This document shows positions 16,873 to 25,304 of a stretch of 64,000 nucleotides of DNA, piece after piece. A program made the translations under genes and the position numbers. This DNA is from Pleurocapsa sp. PCC 7327 (GTDB lineage Bacteria; Cyanobacteriota; Cyanobacteriia; Cyanobacteriales; Microcystaceae). The stretch is from NCBI RefSeq assembly GCF_000317025.1, contig NC_019689.1, positions 2,953,501 through 3,017,500 on the forward strand. The letters run 5' to 3'. Under the pieces are notes generated by a model that worked only from the letters and a program-made list of their open reading frames with translations, did not search any database and was not told the DNA's origin. Every line of letters starts with the position of its first letter. Position 1 is the stretch's first letter.

Positions 16873-16957
16873 GCACAACAAATCGGTGCAGCGAACAGAA
16901 CAGAGGTGATCGGTGGGAGTTCAAGGCTACTTGCTGCCGCTGACCAGGAACGTTAGC
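16873..16957 (+). repeat. attC-like site downstream of a toxin-antitoxin cassette
   Basis: Left arm CAACAAATCGGTGCAGCGAA and right arm CTGCCGCTGACCAGGAACGTTAG pair as GGTgCAGCG against CGCTGACC with single bulges, flanked by an AAC box and a CGTTAG box. The layout matches integron attC sites and is close to the one at 19763. Confidence 0.55.
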
Positions 16958-17070
16958 TGGCTTAAGCTGTTGATCAGGTCGTGAGGCACTCCTTCCCTCT
17001 GTATCAAGAAGCTTGCTAGTGAAACAATCGGTAATCGCCAAGCCAAATATCTAATATTCAATAAGTAGGA

Positions 17071-17658
17071 TTAACTGCGGTGCCGCATCAATAATGTCTC
17101 GACCAAGGATTGCGCTGTTTTCAATCGATTAGGATTATTCGACTGTGCAACCCAAGCTGCTAAATCATTGAGCGAACCATTAACCAGGTGAGCAAACCCC
17201 TCTGCATCGATCGTGTTTAGCTCACCCTCAGCGACAGCGATCTGAATGGACTCATGGAGCAAAGCAAAGCCATACCGATCCATTTTAGCCAAGTCATCTG
17301 CTGCCAAAACGGCTGGAGCTTCAACGAAAACCAAACGCCGTAGTTCTTCCTGATGTGCTACTTCTAAAAACGCCTGGCAGCCGATAACTAGCTGCTGCCA
17401 ATTGGTGTCTATTGGCTGAATTTTAGTTTGGATGTAGTCTGTGATCTCACCGTAGGCTTCAACGATGACCGCCTTAAACACGCCTAACTTATCGTTGAAT
17501 TGGTGATACAAGGCTCCCCGTGTAATGCCCAATTCGCTGATGATTTCTTCGGTTCCCGTAGCAGCATACCCCTTTGTGGCAAATAAGTGACGCGCTCGAT
17601 CCAGAATGGCACGACGAGTGCGTTGAGTTTGTTCCGCTTTGGTCAACTTCGCTGGCAT
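17071..17658 (-). CDS. TetR-family repressor
   Basis: A 195-residue protein with the TetR N-terminal helix-turn-helix (GTEEIISELGITRGALYHQF) and an all-helical ligand-binding part. It is transcribed away from a GNAT acetyltransferase and a short-chain dehydrogenase gene; the 119 bp between holds clear palindromic operators. It most likely represses both directions until an inducer binds. The ligand is unknown. Confidence 0.9.
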   Translation of the reverse strand: MPAKLTKAEQTQRTRRAILDRARHLFATKGYAATGTEEIISELGITRGALYHQFNDKLGVFKAVIVEAYGEITDYIQTKIQPIDTNWQQLVIGCQAFLEVAHQEELRRLVFVEAPAVLAADDLAKMDRYGFALLHESIQIAVAEGELNTIDAEGFAHLVNGSLNDLAAWVAQSNNPNRLKTAQSLVETLLMRHRS

Positions 17659-17687
17659 GGTGAATGGCTCAATTTAACATTCAGACA

Positions 17688-17749
17688 GTATGTATCTTGA
17701 CAACAGGAAGCTCCCCCTGCTAACTTAAGATACATACAGATTGTATCTT
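17688..17749. promoter_or_regulatory. TetR operator sites
   Basis: AAGATACA (17727-17734) and TGTATCTT (17742-17749) form a palindrome with a 7-nt spacer, right for a TetR dimer. A further half-site, GTATGTATCTT (17688-17698), is a perfect 11-bp inverted match of AAGATACATAC at 17727-17737. Three half-sites thus cover the divergent promoter region between the repressor and the acetyltransferase. Confidence 0.75.
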
Positions 17750-17777
17750 AACGTGGGGATTTCCTCAAAGGAGTTCT

Positions 17778-18452
17778 ATGTTAGCCACCCTCAGCACTCG
17801 CAAGGCAACAACTGCCGATATTCCATTCCTTGCCAGAATTGAGTATGAGGCTTCGTTGCCGCCATTGAATCACTGCTTTTGGGAAGACCTGTTGGAGGGG
17901 ACTGAAACCACTGCGTTGCAGTTTATTGAGGCAGAACTGAGGACAGGGGCTTCTAATTGGGGCAGCGTTGAAGATTTCCTGATCTTAGAGGCTGAAAGTA
18001 AGCCCATTACTGCCGCAGCAGGCTATGTGCCCGATCTAGAAGACTATTGCCCGTTGCGCCTGTCGCGTTTGGAAGGGATCGCTCAGGAGTTGAAGTGGTC
18101 TAGGGAAAATTTAACCGTCTTTCGCGATCGCTATTTGGCACTTTGGGGAGGAGATTTGCGACCATTTTTTCTAACCCCCCAAGCAACTTGGATGATTGAA
18201 AGTATTGCCGTATTGCCAGAAGCGCGGGGTCGAGGCTTTGGCAAAGCGTTACTCAGAGCTTTGCTAGAGGAGGGGCGATCGCAGCAGCATGACTTTGCCG
18301 GAATTATGGTAATCAACGGCAATGATGTCGCTCGCCATACCTACGAGTCTATTGGATTTAAGCCCTATCAAACCTTCCATGCAGATTACTTCTGGGAACA
18401 ATTCAAGATTGAGTTTCCGGGAGTGACGAAGTTTGGTCTGCGCCTCAATTAA
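17778..18452 (+). CDS. GNAT-family N-acetyltransferase
   Basis: A 224-residue GNAT. The acetyl-CoA binding signature VLPEARGRGFGKALL is followed by a conserved GIMVINGNDVARHTYESIGF strand-helix, where the tyrosine often acts as general acid. The ribosome-binding site AAAGGAG precedes the ATG. It is the first gene controlled by the divergent TetR operator, with the dehydrogenase-like gene 13 bp downstream. The acceptor substrate cannot be told from the sequence. Confidence 0.85.
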   Translation: MLATLSTRKATTADIPFLARIEYEASLPPLNHCFWEDLLEGTETTALQFIEAELRTGASNWGSVEDFLILEAESKPITAAAGYVPDLEDYCPLRLSRLEGIAQELKWSRENLTVFRDRYLALWGGDLRPFFLTPQATWMIESIAVLPEARGRGFGKALLRALLEEGRSQQHDFAGIMVINGNDVARHTYESIGFKPYQTFHADYFWEQFKIEFPGVTKFGLRLN

Positions 18453-18465
18453 CGAGAGAAAGGCA

Positions 18466-19163
18466 ATGTCTTTTAAGACTATTCTAGTAGCAGGTGCGAG
18501 TCGTGGCATTGGACTTGCGGTTGCAGAACATTTGATAGACCAGTGCGATCGCCTATTAGCGGTGTCTCGGACAGTGGCTCCGGTCGGTGAATGGGTGCAG
18601 GCAGATTTGTCCGATCTGGCAGGGATAGAAACGGTGGCAAGGGCGGTTGGAAATGATTGCTTAGATGCTTTGCTCTACATGGGGGGAACTTGGGAAACCG
18701 ATGCGTTTACCAGCCAGTACAGCTTTGAAGCGTGTTCTGATATGAGGACATTGTTCGCGTGATTGCCGTCAATCTGGTCGCTCCAATTCGGTTGGTGAAA
18801 GCGTTACTGCCTGCCCTGCGACGATCGGATAATCCGAAAATCATTTTCATGGGGGCGCTCTCAGGTCGAGATAATTTCCCAGGAAGGGAAGTTGCCAATA
18901 GTGCATCGAAGTTTGGACTGCGGGGAGTGGTGCATTCCTTACGGGAAGAATTGCGATCGCAGCAGATCGGTGTAACTGTGATTAACCCTGGCAACGTTGG
19001 CACACCTGAAGTTTTAGGGGATCTTGCAGCAGCAAATCTGACGGGCGGTGAAGCAATTCCTCTAAGGGATCTTCTTGCCATCCTTGACTGTATTCTTTCC
19101 TTATCAAGAGCTACCTGTATTAAAGAGATCGATCTTCCTGCAATGTTAGGTGAAGGAGCTTAA
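18466..19163 (+). pseudogene. Short-chain dehydrogenase/reductase, frameshifted
   Basis: The first part (from the ATG at 18466) has the NAD(P)-binding GASRGIG motif and runs to a stop at 18760. The rest of the enzyme continues in another frame from about 18745: IAVNLVAPIRLVKALLPALR then NSASKFGLRG and TVINPGNVGT. Removing two bases at TCTGATATGAGG (about 18738) restores SDEDIVRVIAV across the break, so a 2-bp insertion is the simplest cause. In addition the catalytic YxxxK is read NSASK, with Asn for Tyr. It is probably inactive unless the frameshift is a sequencing error. Confidence 0.8.
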
Positions 19164-19229
19164 TGAAGCTTCATGTTAGGGTTTGATACAATCTGTTTAG
19201 GATTTAGCCTTCTGAGAGGGATTGGGATT

Positions 19230-19460
19230 ATGCGCTCAATTGAGCAACTGACTGAGGAAATATTGTCTCTGCCTAACGAGTCAAGAGCACTCCTAGCAGA
19301 CAAGTTAGTGGAAAGCTTGGAGTTCGATACCGGCTCAGCAATTCAAGCAGTTTGGGTAACTGAAGCCAAGCGCCGACGAGATGAAGTGCGAGATGGTTCT
19401 GTTCAACCAATTCCAGGTGAAGATGCTCTAGCTCAGGTCAGACGGCTGATTGAGCCATGA
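19230..19460 (+). CDS. Addiction-module antitoxin (CHP02574-type)
   Basis: About 76 residues from the ATG at 19230 (MRSIEQLTEEILSLPNESRA), the usual opening of this short antitoxin family with its LPxxxRALLADKLVESL helix. The C-terminus (WVTEAKRRRDEVRDGSVQPI) is the segment that wraps the toxin. The stop overlaps the toxin ATG. A longer upstream start is possible but adds an unrelated leader. Confidence 0.8.
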   Translation: MRSIEQLTEEILSLPNESRALLADKLVESLEFDTGSAIQAVWVTEAKRRRDEVRDGSVQPIPGEDALAQVRRLIEP

Positions 19461-19747
19461 GGTATGTATTTCATCCTGAAGCGCTGAATGAATACACTGA
19501 AGCAGTTCAATACTACACAGAGCAGAGGGTTGAGGTTGCTCAAGCATTTGTAAACGCGATCGAGGATACAGTTTATCGGATCGGAGAAGCTCCCACTCGT
19601 TATACTGAAATCGATGATGATGTTCGGCGATGTATGGCAAAGAGATTTCCTTATGGAATTCTTTACACAATTGAGCAAGATTACATTCTCATTCTGGCGG
19701 TTATGCACTGTAGTCGAGAGCCTGGATACTGGAAAAATCGTCGGTAG
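19457..19747 (+). CDS. RelE/ParE-family toxin
   Basis: A 96-residue protein with the ParE/RelE pattern: FHPEALNEYTEAVQYY near the start, the FVNAIEDTVYRI helix, RRCMAKRFPYGILYTIEQD, and the C-terminal AVMHCSREPGYWKNR. The gene overlaps the antitoxin by four bases. An attC-like site begins 15 bp after the stop, so the pair looks like a mobile cassette. Confidence 0.85.
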   Translation: MRYVFHPEALNEYTEAVQYYTEQRVEVAQAFVNAIEDTVYRIGEAPTRYTEIDDDVRRCMAKRFPYGILYTIEQDYILILAVMHCSREPGYWKNRR

Positions 19748-19762
19748 GTGAAGTTGTCAGTA

Positions 19763-19848
19763 GCCTAACAACCCCAATGCAGCGGACGGTTGAGACGCAC
19801 TGGTAGGGATGCAAAGGTTACTAGCCGCCGCTGAAGGGGAACGTTATA
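19763..19848 (+). repeat. attC-like site downstream of RelE/ParE cassette
   Basis: The best of the set. It opens with GCCTAAC (matching the RYYYAAC box) at 19763-19769 and closes with AACGTTAT at 19840-19847. Arms AACCCCAATGCAGCGGACGG and CCGCCGCTGAAGGGG pair as CCCC/GGGG, CAGCGG/CCGCTG and CGG/CCG with single extrahelical bases, the pattern that marks the recombining strand in attC sites. Confidence 0.65.
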
Positions 19849-19939
19849 TGGCTGGATTGGTCACGACTTTCAAACTTGGAAATCCAATTGAAATGTTCAT
19901 ACGTATCTCTATGTATCAACTCTAGTGAGGAACAGAGAT

Positions 19940-20230
19940 ATGACGATATTGAAGAGGGAAGAAGGTCAAAGCCTACAAGTTTTGGGTGATAGAGTGTGCA
20001 TCAAATTAAAGTCCGCACAATCTATCAATAATATGGCAGTTGTGACTGTCGATGTTCCCCCAAACGGTTTTGTCCCTCCGCATACTCATGCCAAAGAAGA
20101 AGAAAGCTACTATATGCTAGAAGGCTCAATGATTATGTATTTGGATGGTCGAGAGTTTATGATTGAGCCTGGTGACTTTGTGCATGTGCCTGCTAGAAGG
20201 AATATAGTTTTCTTGTTTGATCTGGGATAA
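19940..20230 (+). CDS. Cupin-domain protein, probably C-terminally damaged
   Basis: About 96 residues. The first cupin motif is intact: PPHTHAKEEESYYMLEGSM with the two His and one Glu for a metal ion. The second motif starts normally (IEPGDFVHVPA) but then reads RRNIVFLFDLG and stops where a His and an Asn are expected, so the barrel is incomplete. A frameshift or deletion near 20205 is likely. It lies in the segment between two attC-like sites, 4 bp before the next gene. Confidence 0.65.
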   Translation: MTILKREEGQSLQVLGDRVCIKLKSAQSINNMAVVTVDVPPNGFVPPHTHAKEEESYYMLEGSMIMYLDGREFMIEPGDFVHVPARRNIVFLFDLG

Positions 20231-20234
20231 ATCG

Positions 20235-20636
20235 ATGATGAATAAAGATCTTAATAAAAATCTTATAAGAGACTGGATTGCTAATGGCAATAATGGGTTT
20301 TCTGGGAGATTTGAAGATTATATATCTGTGGATTTTGTTGGGCACAGTAGAGACGGAGTGGTTGATTTTCACGAGCTTCAGCGATTAGAGCTAGCATTCG
20401 TAGAAGCGTTTCCTGACTCTCATTATTCAGTGGAGGATTTGATCGCTGAGAATGATAGAGTTGTCCTTCGTGTCACAACAAGAGGAACCCACAGAAAAGA
20501 ATTTTATGGTATTGCCCCTACTAACCGGAAAGTAGAGTTTACGGGAATCGTTATCTATAGAATCCAGGATGGCAAAATTGTGGAGTGTTGGGATGAAATA
20601 GACTTTGCTCGTTTGTGCAAGCAAATAACTGAGTAA
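20235..20636 (+). CDS. SnoaL-like (ester cyclase type) protein
   Basis: About 133 residues from tandem ATGs at 20235 and 20238. The NTF2-like SnoaL pattern is visible: an N-terminal helix, FVGHSRDGVVDFHELQ, FPDSHYSVEDLIAENDRVVL, and the closing strand EFTGIVIYRIQDGKIVECWD. These proteins bind small ligands in a cone-shaped pocket, and some are enzymes. The His and Asp in the pocket are kept. Substrate unknown. Confidence 0.75.
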   Translation: MMNKDLNKNLIRDWIANGNNGFSGRFEDYISVDFVGHSRDGVVDFHELQRLELAFVEAFPDSHYSVEDLIAENDRVVLRVTTRGTHRKEFYGIAPTNRKVEFTGIVIYRIQDGKIVECWDEIDFARLCKQITE

Positions 20637-20689
20637 GTTTAGACCCATTTGGACTCTTTGTCACCGTCAAACGAGCTAGGGTTACGTAC

Positions 20690-20932
20690 ATGAAATTAGA
20701 CCGTATCACCAGCAACCCCAATCGTATGAATGGGCAGCCTTGCATTCGTGACTTGCGCCTTACGGTTCGTCGCGTGCTTGAATTACTGGCAACTTACCCC
20801 GATCGCCAAGAGCTGTTTCAAGAGTTTCCCGAACTGGAAGAGGAAGATATCCAGCAAGCCCTGATCTTTGCCTCTTCCTACTTGGACGATCGCATTGTAG
20901 AATTGCCTCAAAGTGATGAAACTGCTGCTTGA
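20690..20932 (+). CDS. DUF433 family antitoxin (second copy)
   Basis: An 80-residue DUF433 protein: ITSNPNRMNGQPCIRDLRLT and VRRVLELLATYPDRQELF are the family signature, with a typical acidic C-terminal tail. It overlaps the toxin gene by 20 bp. It is shorter and closer to the family norm than the copy at 16056. Confidence 0.88.
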   Translation: MKLDRITSNPNRMNGQPCIRDLRLTVRRVLELLATYPDRQELFQEFPELEEEDIQQALIFASSYLDDRIVELPQSDETAA

Positions 20933-21290
20933 CCAGGGCTTGCCACGCTCTGCAGCAACGTTGCTAAGTGAGGCTGGCATCGATACCGTTCATGTTGCTG
21001 AGATTGGTTTGTCGGCAGCAGATGATAGGGACATCCTTCAGAGAGCAAGAGATGATGAGCGTGTAGTTGTGACTCTTGATGCTGACTTCCATGCTTTATT
21101 AGCTCTGAGTGCAGCGACTTCTCCTTCCGTAATTCGCATCCGAATTGAAAGATTGCGTGCCCAAGCATTGACCAATCTGCTCTTGACAGTTCTTGATGAG
21201 TTTTCAGAGGATCTAGAACAAGGAGTTGTCGTGACAGTTGAGCCGAGTCGAGTTCGTATGCGCCGCCTCCCGTTGGTGAAGGAGGGCTAA
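20913..21290 (+). CDS. DUF5615 PIN-like toxin (second copy)
   Basis: A 125-residue PIN-like RNase toxin (start ATG at 20913 or the next codon). The family acids are present: KLLLDQGLP near the start, GLSAADDRDILQRARDDERV in the middle and VVTLDADFHALLAL, which holds the TxDxDF motif that the first copy lacks. Its stop codon sits inside the left box of an attC-like site. Confidence 0.85.
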   Translation: MMKLLLDQGLPRSAATLLSEAGIDTVHVAEIGLSAADDRDILQRARDDERVVVTLDADFHALLALSAATSPSVIRIRIERLRAQALTNLLLTVLDEFSEDLEQGVVVTVEPSRVRMRRLPLVKEG

Positions 21291-21360
21291 CCAGTCGCTG
21301 AACCGGAACGGAGCATAGGCTATCTGTTGAGTTGCAAAGGCGATCGCCGTCCGGTTAGCT
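21285..21360 (+). repeat. attC-like site, irregular
   Basis: Starts GGCTAAC (21285-21291) at the toxin stop and ends GGTTAGCT (21353-21360). Within it AACCGGAACGG (21301-21311) pairs with CCGTCCGGTT (21347-21356). The arms overlap the boxes in an unusual way and CGCTGAACCGGAACG looks like the right half of another attC, so it may be a fused or partly deleted site. Confidence 0.4.
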
Positions 21361-21442
21361 CAACCGATCAATTTCAGAGGTTTCTGGGATCTAGCTAAAA
21401 ATTCGGTCTGCAATTAGTGTTGCACTTGAATAACGCAAAAAT

Positions 21443-21931
21443 ATGAACAAAATATCGAGGCTATTTAAGGGAGTAAACCTTTTAACTGTCATTTCTACAT
21501 TAGTAGGAATTTTTGGTCTAGACATAGCTTTTTCAAATAAATGGCCTCCATTGGTAATTCAAGAAACAGATCGCTTCTCTTGTGAATTAATATCACATCC
21601 TAACGAGGGTGAAGTCTGGACAGTAGTGTACCGCAATGGTGAGAAACAAGACCCTTGGCTAAAGATAGCAGCAACCTTGGGCAGCAATTGGACTCCTGCG
21701 GAGAGATGTCAGGAGATTGCTCGACGATTAGAACTTTACCGCCAGGATGGTTTAACTCAATTGACTTATCGTTCCGATCCCAATACGCCCAGACAATTTG
21801 TCATCTGTGTGAAAACAAAAGTTAGCGGTGATAACTGCCCGCTATTGGTAACTTTAAGACCAAATACCGATCCATACCTATCACTGAGGTATATGGCTGA
21901 AACGCTTACCGCAGGAATGAATAGTAATTGA
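21443..21931 (+). CDS. COP23-domain protein, 3' end at IS border
   Basis: A 162-residue protein with an N-terminal membrane anchor (LLTVISTLVGIFGLDIAFSN) and a COP23 domain: DRFSCELISHPNEGEVWTVV, WTPAERCQEIARRLELYRQD, and RQFVICVKTK. This domain is widespread in cyanobacteria; its function is not established. The stop codon TGA at 21929 belongs to the first bases of the IS3 terminal repeat, so the natural C-terminus may have been longer. Confidence 0.8.
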   Translation: MNKISRLFKGVNLLTVISTLVGIFGLDIAFSNKWPPLVIQETDRFSCELISHPNEGEVWTVVYRNGEKQDPWLKIAATLGSNWTPAERCQEIARRLELYRQDGLTQLTYRSDPNTPRQFVICVKTKVSGDNCPLLVTLRPNTDPYLSLRYMAETLTAGMNSN

Positions 21932-21995
21932 AATGACCCCCGATTTTCGGACAGGAGGCTAAGAGTAGTATCCTTGTTCTTGAAAGGGGGCAATT

Positions 21996-22274
21996 ATGAC
22001 AGTAAACCGTCGTCAATACACCGCAGAGTTCAAAGCCAAAGTCGTCCTGCAACTGCTGAGTGGCGAAAAGACACCGAGGGCTCTGTGCCGAGCGCACAAG
22101 CTGAATCCAAACGTGCTGAATCGGTGGCGCCAAGAATTCTTGGAGCAGGCACCGAGCATTTTCGAGCGGGGTGAAGTGGGCAGCGAGCAAGAACAGAAGA
22201 TTGCCGAGTTGGAGCGGTTGGTGGGGCAATTAACGGTTCAACTTGAGAGCGCAAAAAAGCCTCGAGTTACTTGA
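21996..22274 (+). CDS. IS3-family OrfA (helix-turn-helix subunit)
   Basis: A 92-residue protein with the IS3/IS911 OrfA helix-turn-helix (RRQYTAEFKAKVVLQLL, CRAHKLNPNVLNRWRQEFLE) and a leucine-zipper-like helix (KIAELERLVGQLTVQLESA). The AAAAAAG run near its end is a typical slippage site for making the OrfAB fusion. Intact in itself. Confidence 0.88.
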   Translation: MTVNRRQYTAEFKAKVVLQLLSGEKTPRALCRAHKLNPNVLNRWRQEFLEQAPSIFERGEVGSEQEQKIAELERLVGQLTVQLESAKKPRVT

Positions 22275-23135
22275 GCCTGGACAAAAACGGGAGACGGTGA
22301 TGCAGTTGAGCCAGGAGGAGTCGATTGCAACCCTGTGCCAGGTGTTGAACTACCCGCGCAGCCAGGTTTACTACCAGTCGCAGCCACCGCCAGACGAAAC
22401 CGAGATCGAGGAGGCGATTGTCAAGCTTTGTGGGCAGCATCCGACCTATGGGTATCGTCGCATCACGGCGATGTTACAACGTCAAGGACAGGAGATTAAC
22501 CACAAACGGGTAGCGCGACTGATGCAGGAACTTGGCTTGGCTGGCAAGCAACCTGTGAGGCGGAAACGGACGACCAACAGCCACCATGGCTTTCGGCGAT
22601 ATCCGAACCTGGTGATGGATTTAGCAATCGAGCGACCAGAGCAAGTTTGAATGGGGGACATCAGGTACATCAGGCTGCAACAGGAGTTTGTGTACTTAGC
22701 AGTGTTAATGGATGTGTTCGCGCGCAGTATTCGGGGATGGCATCTGGCGAGGAGCATGGAGGTGAGCTTGACGATTACGGCTCCGAACAACAAGGGTCTG
22801 GCAAAGGGGCGACCGGAGATACATCATTCCGAGCGAGGGGTGCAATATGCAGCGAATGAGTATGTCAAGCTGCTAGAGGAGCACACAGTCAAAATCAGCG
22901 TGGCAGAAGTAGGGCAGGCATGGCAGAACGGTTATGCAGAACGATTGATGCGAACGCTCAAAGAGGAAGAAGTTGACTTATCGGAGTATCGCAATTTGGC
23001 AGAAGCGTATGAACAGATTGAACAGTTTTGAGAGGATGTGTACATGAAGAAGAGAATACATTCATCATTGGGTTATCTAACCCCAGATGAATATGAGAAG
23101 CAATGGAATGAACAACAAAAAGGAAATGTGATATG
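22243..23135 (+). pseudogene. IS3-family OrfB transposase with two nonsense codons
   Basis: The rve-type OrfB reads from a TTG at 22243 (LEPGQKRETVMQLSQE, then the HTH-like HPTYGYRRITAML). A TGA at 22648-22650 replaces the conserved Trp of the Wxx DITYI block (now RPEQV stop MGDIRYIRL). A second TGA at 23029-23031 interrupts QIEQF and EDVYMKKRIHSSLGYLTPDEY. DDE residues remain (GDIR, HHSERGVQYAA, GYAERLMRTLKEEEV). Not functional without readthrough. Confidence 0.85.
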
Positions 23136-23340
23136 AAAGAGACACATCCTTAAAGTCTTCGATCTTCTGTCCGAATTCATGGGTTCACTTCATTTGCTAG
23201 CCCTCGCGCTACTAATCCAACTTCTTCTGATGCGAGGCGTTTTTACCGCTCGTTCGGATCGTCCCTTGATCGCGCGAGGAGTGCGCGTGCTTATCTTAGC
23301 ATTTTGTTAACTTCAAACTAATAGAGGAGAAATAACTGCT

Positions 23341-23747
23341 TTTGCCAATGTGATACCAGAATATCAAATTAATGAGATTACCATCGACTTAATGCGGCGG
23401 CGAACAGAAATTGAACACGGTACGATGGATTTCTTATTGATTTCCATGTTTCAACATTTTAAGGAGCAAGGATACGATAGTTCTAATTTGGGATTATCGG
23501 CTCTATCTGGAGTGGGTGAAACAAAAAATCTCCTCGCCTAGAAAAGGCGTTGCACTATTTGTACAAACATCTCAATCGGTTTTATAATTTTCAAGGGGTG
23601 CACGCCTTTAAAGAGAAATTTCAGCCTTACTGGGAACCTCGTTATCTGGTTTATCCTGGGACAGCCGCTTTGCCAGAGATAGTGGTAGCCTTAGTGAGGA
23701 CAGATTCGGGCGATCGTCTCATCGATTATTTTAAACCGAGTTCGTGA
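23341..23747 (+). pseudogene. DUF2156 (MprF C-terminal type) remnant
   Basis: FANVIPEYQINEITIDLMRR, MDFLLISMFQHFKEQGYDSS and LGLSALSGVGETKN are followed, after a frameshift around 23535, by LYKHLNRFYNFQGVHAFKEK, FQPYWEPRYLVYPG and LPEIVVALVRTDSGDRL. This is the C-terminal end of the phosphatidylglycerol lysyltransferase/DUF2156 acyltransferase fold. The N-terminal part is missing. It is a relic. Confidence 0.8.
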
Positions 23748-23841
23748 GCATAATTCTTTAGAAAGTGAGTTGTTTTGTGTGAATGTAGCGTAGTTCTGAA
23801 AAATCCTGGCATAGTCATAACTTGTAAGCTAAAAGATTTTA

Positions 23842-24561
23842 ATGAATCGAAAACGCCTTTCTCAAATTGGTTCTGCTGTGCTAAGTTTGCTGCTCTTTAC
23901 TCTATCCCTATGGGCAATTAGCCAGGAACTGCAAAAGTACCACATTCGAGAGGTCTGGAAGAGTCTGGCAGACATCCCCACGACTCATTTATTTTTGGCT
24001 GTAGAACTGACTGGCTTAAATTACGTCATGCTTACTGGATACGATACCCTCGCCGTTCGCTACATTCGCTATCCCCTTTCTTACCGCAAAAAACAGCTTT
24101 GGCTGCGATTATCAGTTATGCTATTAGCAATAGTGTCGGTTTGGCTCTCTTAAGCGGCAGTGCCATTCGCTATCGCTTTTATAGAGCTTGGGGTTTGTCT
24201 GTTGCTAAAATTGCTCAAATTATTGCCTTGTGCAATTTCAGCTTTTGGTTAGGATTGTTTGCCGTTGGCGGCTGCTATCCTTTACGTCCTTTTGCCTACC
24301 GCTACGCCTCTATCTTATCCTGAATTTTTCGGAATTTACTTGCTGGCGCAGATTGCCGGAATTATTAGCAATGTTCCAGGAGGGTTAGGAGTTTTTGAAA
24401 CTGTCATGCTCCTGCTGCTCTCGCCACCTGTGTCCTCTGCCTCCCTCTTGGGGGCACTTTTAGCTTATCGAGGAATTTACTATTTTCTCCCTTTAAGCAG
24501 TGCGATATTGATTCTGGGACTGGATGAATTGCATCAGCGATTCATTTCTAGACTTCATTGA
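23842..24561 (+). pseudogene. MprF-like membrane flippase domain, frameshifted
   Basis: Starts MNRKRLSQIGSAVLSLLLFT and runs through membrane helices in three frames: to 24153, then from 24099 (AAIISYAISNSVGLALLSGS), then from 24259 (AAAILYVLLPTA, GIISNVPGGLGVFETVMLLL). These are the conserved segments of the UPF0104/MprF transmembrane domain. Two frameshifts and a missing internal stretch make it dead. In intact MprF this domain precedes DUF2156; here the DUF2156 relic comes first. Confidence 0.8.
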
Positions 24562-24619
24562 CAATAGCTATTTTTTTGCTTAATTGCGTTTATTTTCTTC
24601 GTATATTAAAATGATCGCA

Positions 24620-24962
24620 CGATGTTGACTATAACACAATTGGGAAATCCTATCGTTGTCGTTGTTGTTATCGCAGTTAGTTTAGGAATACTTTGGTAGC
24701 AACGTTACCGACAAGAGGCTAAGATATTTGCGATCGCCGTCTGGTAGCTTTAATTCTTAATAGGGGATTGAAGCTATTTTTTAGTAAAACTCGCCCTCGA
24801 CTTTGGAACTTGCTAATTTCTGAAAAATCTTTTAGTTATCCTAGCGGTCAGGCTTTAGTTTCTTTATTATTGTATGAATTAATCGCTTATTTTCTAGCAA
24901 ATAACTACCCTAATTTTTCTTTAATTATTTACAGTTTTACAATTGGCAAAACCAAACAATAA
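24620..24962 (+). pseudogene. PAP2-type phosphatase remnant
   Basis: Pieces of a PAP2 membrane phosphatase: LTITQLGNPIVVVVVIAVSL, then after stops, LKLFFSKTRPRLWNLL and KSFSYPSGQALVSLLLYELI. The catalytic PSGH is read PSGQ, so the key His is lost as well as the frame. The other catalytic motif is absent. Confidence 0.7.
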
Positions 24963-25300
24963 AGCACTAAAAACTGTTTGAGATAAATCATATAGATTAA
25001 GGGAGTTGGCGTTTTTAAAATCCGCTCGCATCTCCTAAAATATCTAGTAGATCTTCAAGTAATCTAAAAATATTTTTCTTTAGTTTTATAGATTTTTTAG
25101 GTTTTCATAACTAACAAATTTTCAATTAAAAATTAAAAAATGAGGAGTTTAGACAATAAAAAATTTCGATCTTGAAAAATGTTATTGCCCTTATCCTCAA
25201 AAGTTAGTCTAAACCTCGACGTTTTTGCACAATAATTGAGAATGAAGAAAAGTTGTTTTTAGTTTTCTTTCATGCTGTCTGTTACAGGTAGACTCCCGCA
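24963..25300. other. AT-rich non-coding spacer
   Basis: About 340 bp between the PAP2 remnant and the TnpB relic. It is very AT-rich with many short stops and shows no gene, hairpin or repeat that I could identify. Confidence 0.5.
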
Positions 25301-25304
25301 TTAA

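Larger units (their letters stand above)
21929..23192 (+). mobile_element. IS3-family element, inactive
   Basis: Terminal repeats match imperfectly over about 26 bp: the left reads TGAAATGACCCCCGATTTTC, and the right, inverted, TGAAGTGAACCCATGAATTC; both go on to GGACAG. It carries orfA and an orfB with two nonsense codons. No target duplication was recognised at the assumed ends. Confidence 0.8.

Noticed and set aside
23202-23280. CCTCGCGC/GCGCGAGG inverted repeat as another attC site
   Set aside because: Arms are only 8 bp, 70 bp apart, and the AAC/GTT boxes are not placed correctly.
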